From: Alphaproteobacteria bacterium
GTDB taxonomy: Bacteria; Pseudomonadota; Alphaproteobacteria; ATCC43930; CGMCC-115725
DNA length: 7,785 nucleotides
Assembly (NCBI GenBank): GCA_005888425.1
Contig: VAZF01000028.1
Location: 1 to 7,785 of the forward strand
Direction: 5' to 3'
The stretch's first letter is position 1, and each line of letters opens with the position of its first letter. The translations under genes were made by a program, and so were the position numbers. The notes under the pieces were generated by a model, which was not told where the DNA came from, ran no database searches, and was given only the letters and a program-made list of their open reading frames with translations. Shown here one piece after another: positions 4,990 through 7,785 of this stretch.

Positions 4990-6180
4990 ATTAGCGCGTC
5001 GATTGTCGTTCCATCGCACCGTCCGAAGACGGTCGTCATCGGCGCCGGGGTCGTCGGCCTCGGTATCGCGTGGCGGCTGGCACAGGCCGGCTGCACGGTC
5101 ACCGTGTACGACCGCGGCGACGCCGGGCGCGGTGCCAGCTGGGCGGCCGCCGGCATGCTCGCTGCGGCGGTCGAGACGGAGCCGGGGGAGGAGCCGCTCT
5201 TGCCGCTGGCGCTCGAAAGCCAGCGCCTGTGGCCCGATTTCGCACGCGAGCTGGAAGGGGCCAGCGGCATCTCGGTCAATTACCGCGACGAGGGCACGCT
5301 GGTCGTCGCGCTCAATCGCGACGACACAGCCCAGCTGCGCCATTCCTATGAATTCCAGAAAGGGCTTGGGCTCGACCTGCAGTGGCTGACCGCCGCCGAG
5401 GCGCGACAACGCGAGCCGCATCTGAAACCGGGTACCGCTGCGGCCGTCTTCAGCCCCCGCGATCACCAGGTCGAGAACCGGTTGCTGGGACAAGCGCTGG
5501 CGGTCGCCGCGCGGCATGCCGGGGTCGAGCTGATCGAGCATTGCCCGGTGCGCGAGGTCATCGTCGCCGGCGGGCGCGCCGCGGGCGTCGTCACCGAGCG
5601 GGGCCGCAATAGTGCCGATGTTGTGGTGCTGGCGGCCGGCGCCTGGTCGCGCGAGATCGCCGGCATCCCGCCCGCCTATCTGCCGCCGGTGCGGCCGATC
5701 AAGGGCCAGATGCTCGCCTTGCAGATGGATCCGGCGGCGCCGCTGTTGCGGCACGTGCTGTGGCTGCCGCACGGGTATCTCGTGCCGCGGCGCGACGGAC
5801 GCCTCGTCATCGGCGGCACCGTCGAGGAGCGCGGCTTCGACACGAGCCTGACCGCGGGCGGTCTCTTCGCCCTCATCGAAGGCGCCTGGCGCGCGATCCC
5901 GGCGATCGAGGAATTGCCGATCGCCGAGACCTGGGTCGGGTTCAGGCCGGGCTCGCGCGACGACGCGCCGATGCTTGGCCCGAGCGGCCTCGACCGGCTC
6001 GTGATCGCGACTGGCCATCACCGCAACGGCATCCTGTTGACCCCGGTCACCGCCGCCGTCGTCAGCGCCTATATATTGAGGGAACGGCTGCCCGAGATCG
6101 CCCGGCCGTTTTCGCCCGAGCGTTTTGCCGGCACTGACCCTGTCCGGCCGAGGCTCGCGATTGTCGGCGGGAAGACGTGA
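4990..6180 (+). CDS. thiO: Glycine oxidase ThiO, apparent ATT start
   Basis: An FAD-dependent glycine oxidase of the DAO family. It converts glycine to dehydroglycine (iminoacetate) for thiazole synthesis by ThiG, releasing hydrogen peroxide, in the cytosol. From ATT at 4990 the protein has 396 residues, normal for ThiO. The dinucleotide-binding motif VVIGAGVVGLGIAWRL gives GxGxxG at residues 18-23, followed by GRGASWAAAGMLA (46-58). The substrate-side block GFRPGSRDDAPMLGP (317-331) and the ATGHHRNGILLTPVT block (340-354) that contacts FAD are intact. Between the TGA at 4975 and GTG at 5104 this frame has no ATG, GTG or TTG, and starting at 5104 would remove the FAD motif. ATT at 4990, six bases after AGGGAG, is therefore the best start; an ATG changed by sequencing error is the alternative. 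It is the first gene after the TPP riboswitch, and its stop overlaps thiS. Confidence 0.93.
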   Translation: MSASIVVPSHRPKTVVIGAGVVGLGIAWRLAQAGCTVTVYDRGDAGRGASWAAAGMLAAAVETEPGEEPLLPLALESQRLWPDFARELEGASGISVNYRDEGTLVVALNRDDTAQLRHSYEFQKGLGLDLQWLTAAEARQREPHLKPGTAAAVFSPRDHQVENRLLGQALAVAARHAGVELIEHCPVREVIVAGGRAAGVVTERGRNSADVVVLAAGAWSREIAGIPPAYLPPVRPIKGQMLALQMDPAAPLLRHVLWLPHGYLVPRRDGRLVIGGTVEERGFDTSLTAGGLFALIEGAWRAIPAIEELPIAETWVGFRPGSRDDAPMLGPSGLDRLVIATGHHRNGILLTPVTAAVVSAYILRERLPEIARPFSPERFAGTDPVRPRLAIVGGKT

Positions 6181-6386
6181 TGATGCAGCTGAGGATCAAC
6201 GGTAAGGACACGGAACTCGCTGCCGCAACCGTGGCCGAGCTCTTGGCCGAGCAGGGTATCGATCCTGGCGCGCGGTTTCTCGCGGTCGCGATCAATGGCA
6301 GCGTCGTCAGGCGCGCCGAGTGGCAAACAGCGTTACTTGCGGCGGGGGACAGTATCGAAATCGTGCGCCCGTTTCAGGGTGGCTGA
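6180..6386 (+). CDS. thiS: Sulfur carrier protein ThiS
   Basis: A small ubiquitin-like beta-grasp protein of 68 residues. Its C-terminal Gly-Gly is adenylated by a ThiF-type enzyme and turned into a thiocarboxylate that gives sulfur to the thiazole ring. The sequence shows the family pattern: LRINGKDTEL at the start, TVAELLAEQGI, the conserved segment FLAVAINGSVVRRAEW, then AGDSIEIVRPFQGG with the essential terminal GG. Three starts are in frame: GTG 6177, ATG 6180 and ATG 6183. I prefer ATG 6180, which overlaps the thiO stop as TGATG, with the purine-rich GGCGGGAAG upstream. It sits between thiO and thiG, as expected for a thiazole operon. The ThiF partner and a sulfur source are not in this window. 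Confidence 0.93.
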   Translation: MMQLRINGKDTELAAATVAELLAEQGIDPGARFLAVAINGSVVRRAEWQTALLAAGDSIEIVRPFQGG

Positions 6387-6408
6387 GTTTTTGTTGTAGG
6401 ATCGTTTG

Positions 6409-7179
6409 ATGGCCGACCCACTTGTCATTGCCGGCGCCACCTTCTCCTCGCGGTTGATCGCCGGAACTGCGCGCTTTCCGAACCAGCAGGTCATGCTCGA
6501 TGCGCTTGAAGCGAGCGGCGCCGAAATGGTGACCGCCTCGATCCGGCGAATCAGCCTCGAAGGCTATTCCGGCAGCTTGATCGACCTGCTCGGTGACAAA
6601 TATCGAATCCTGCCCAACACGGCGGGATGCGTGACGGCGCGCGACGCGATCCTGACGGCCGAATTGGCGCGGGAAGCCCTCAACACCAATTGGGTCAAGC
6701 TCGAGCTGATCGGCGATCGCGAGTTGCTCTATCCGGATGTCGAGCAGCTCGTGCACGCCGCGGACGAACTCGTGCGCAAGGGCTTTATCGTGATGCCCTA
6801 TTGCAACGAGGATCCGGTCAGCTGCCAAAAGCTCGCCGATGTCGGTTGCGCTGCGGTCATGCCGCTGGGCTCGCTGATCGGCTCCGGCATGGGTATCGCC
6901 AATCCCGCAGCGATCGAGCTGATCTGTTCGCGGAGCCCCGTGCCGGTCGTGCTCGATGCCGGGATCGGCACCGCCTCCGATGCGGCGCAAGCGATGGAGC
7001 TGGGGTGCGACGCGGTCATGATCGACACGGCGATTGCTAAGTCGCACGACCCCGTGCGCATGGCGGCGGGGATGCGTGCCGCTGTCGAAGGCGGCCGCCT
7101 GGCGCGCCTTGCGGGGCGCATCCCGAAACAGCGCTTCGCCGAGCCATCCAGCCCCCAACTCGGTCTCGTCGGCTCCTGA
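6409..7179 (+). CDS. thiG: Thiazole synthase ThiG
   Basis: A TIM-barrel enzyme of 256 residues that condenses deoxyxylulose 5-phosphate, the glycine imine from ThiO and sulfur from ThiS-thiocarboxylate into the thiazole phosphate. Visible family blocks are LEASGAEMVTASIRR near the start, ILPNTAGCVTARDA, and NTNWVKLELIGD, whose lysine (residue 97) is the expected Schiff-base residue. MPLGSLIGSGMGI and the phosphate-binding region VVLDAGIGTASDAAQAMELG follow. ATG 6409 is preferred over the adjacent TTG 6406 because TAGGA (6397-6401) is seven bases upstream. Two places depart from what I usually see: GTARFPN where many ThiG read GTGKY, and MIDTAIA where Asn is common before TAIA. Neither removes the lysine. 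It lies 22 bases after thiS, is last in the thiamine set here, and no thiE or thiF follows. Confidence 0.94.
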   Translation: MADPLVIAGATFSSRLIAGTARFPNQQVMLDALEASGAEMVTASIRRISLEGYSGSLIDLLGDKYRILPNTAGCVTARDAILTAELAREALNTNWVKLELIGDRELLYPDVEQLVHAADELVRKGFIVMPYCNEDPVSCQKLADVGCAAVMPLGSLIGSGMGIANPAAIELICSRSPVPVVLDAGIGTASDAAQAMELGCDAVMIDTAIAKSHDPVRMAAGMRAAVEGGRLARLAGRIPKQRFAEPSSPQLGLVGS

Positions 7180-7313
7180 CGGCACGGCTCAGGTCGTCTG
7201 CCCGATAAAACCGGGACCCACCTTTCAGCGGCTGAGAGAGCGGATCATCGCGATTGCGTTGATAGCGTAATGCCGCGCGCGAGCCGCGCGGGTTTGCTGC
7301 CGAGGAAGCGCGC
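7180..7313. other. Gap between thiG and the rhomboid gene
   Basis: These 134 bases hold no gene I can support. A GC-rich repeat (CCGCGC at 7273-7278 with GCGCGG at 7286-7291, followed by only three T) could weakly end the thi transcript. No clear promoter for the rhomboid gene was found, so read-through from the thi operon is possible. Confidence 0.35.
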
Positions 7314-7785
7314 GTGATCTTCGCCCTGCCGCTCTATGACGACAATCCGATCCGGGAGGTGCCGGTCGTCACCTACGGGCTGATCGGCATGTGCATCGGC
7401 GCCTTCCTATGGGAGCTGGCGCACAACCCGGATGTCGTCACATTCCAGTACGGCATGATCCCGGCCGTGCTGTTCGGCTATGCCGATTTGCCGCCGCGAT
7501 TAGCGGTGATCCCGCCCTGGGCGACGATCTTCACCAGCATGTTCCTGCATGGCGGCTGGTTCCATCTCGGCGGCAACATGCTGTTCCTGTGGATTTTCGG
7601 GAACAATGTCGAGGATCTGCTGGGCCGCTTCCGGTATCTGCTGATCTACTTTTGTTGCGGCGCCGCCGCAGCGCTGATCCAGGCTGGCGCCGACCCAACC
7701 TCCCAGGTGCCGATGGTTGGCGCGAGCGGCGCCATCGCCGGCGTGCTCGGCGCGTATCTGATCGTGTCTCCCCGCCCCAATGCGC
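7314..7785 (+). CDS. Rhomboid-family intramembrane serine protease (partial)
   Basis: The first 157 residues of a rhomboid protease, cut by the window end. The start is GTG 7314, with GAGGAAG (7302-7308) five bases upstream; the product begins MIFALPLYDDNPIREVP. Transmembrane segments are visible at about 18-36, 86-96 and 107-124, and the next begins at about 134. Family motifs are present: HGGWFHLGGNM (residues 79-89), with the conserved His and Asn88 that help form the oxyanion hole, and GASG (136-139) with the nucleophile Ser138. The catalytic histidine lies in a later helix outside the window, so full activity cannot be judged. Such proteins cut membrane proteins within or next to their helices; the substrate is unknown. 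It follows thiG by 134 bases in the same direction and seems functionally unrelated to thiamine. Confidence 0.92.
   Translation, partial: MIFALPLYDDNPIREVPVVTYGLIGMCIGAFLWELAHNPDVVTFQYGMIPAVLFGYADLPPRLAVIPPWATIFTSMFLHGGWFHLGGNMLFLWIFGNNVEDLLGRFRYLLIYFCCGAAAALIQAGADPTSQVPMVGASGAIAGVLGAYLIVSPRPNA

Noticed and set aside
4840..6021. Long open frame of 393 codons on the minus strand opposite thiO
   Set aside because: It runs antisense to the clearly recognisable ThiO, is Arg/Asp/Gly-rich as expected for a GC-rich shadow frame, and also overlaps the riboswitch.
5104..6180. thiO starting at GTG 5104
   Set aside because: It would remove the first 38 residues including the GxGxxG FAD-binding motif, and no ribosome site precedes it.
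6406..6408. TTG 6406 as thiG start
   Set aside because: The adjacent ATG 6409 is a stronger codon with better spacing from TAGGA.

Overview
The window is GC-rich DNA with tightly packed genes, strong Shine-Dalgarno sites and overlapping start/stop codons. The gene content (ThiO/ThiS/ThiG behind a TPP riboswitch, ScoA/ScoB, a rhomboid protease) fits an alphaproteobacterium, possibly Rhodospirillales-like. That placement is inference; no rRNA or taxonomic marker is present.

Layout. At 1-1193 (+) a small lipoprotein and a secreted Thr-Gly/Gly-His-rich protein overlap by ATGA and look translationally coupled. They converge on scoA-scoB (2610-1240, minus), the two subunits of a 3-oxoacid CoA-transferase, across a short GC-rich hairpin. 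scoAB has its own likely promoter (perfect TTGACA -35 box) just downstream of a 576-residue exported protein (4414-2684, minus) that ends in a peptidoglycan-binding domain. From 4415 to 4890 lies a stretch without a confident protein gene. It holds one marginal 58-codon ORF and, on the minus strand, a folded RNA element followed by a textbook intrinsic terminator (9-bp stem, UUUU loop, six U). This is either a small RNA gene or a long structured leader of the 576-residue protein gene. From 4891 to 7179 (+) is a thiazole-synthesis operon: a complete TPP riboswitch, thiO, thiS and thiG. The window ends inside a rhomboid-family intramembrane protease gene (7314 onward).

How the genes work together. 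ThiO oxidises glycine to the imine used by ThiG. ThiS carries sulfur as a C-terminal thiocarboxylate, and ThiG builds the thiazole phosphate. TPP, the end product, is sensed by the riboswitch, whose conserved 3' strand doubles as the thiO ribosome-binding site. ThiO is unusual in having no ATG, GTG or TTG codon that preserves its FAD-binding N-terminus; an ATT at 4990 sits exactly where a start should be.

No defence system, mobile element, CRISPR array, tRNA or rRNA was seen. The least ordinary points are the ATT start of thiO and the minus-strand RNA element at about 4667-4756.
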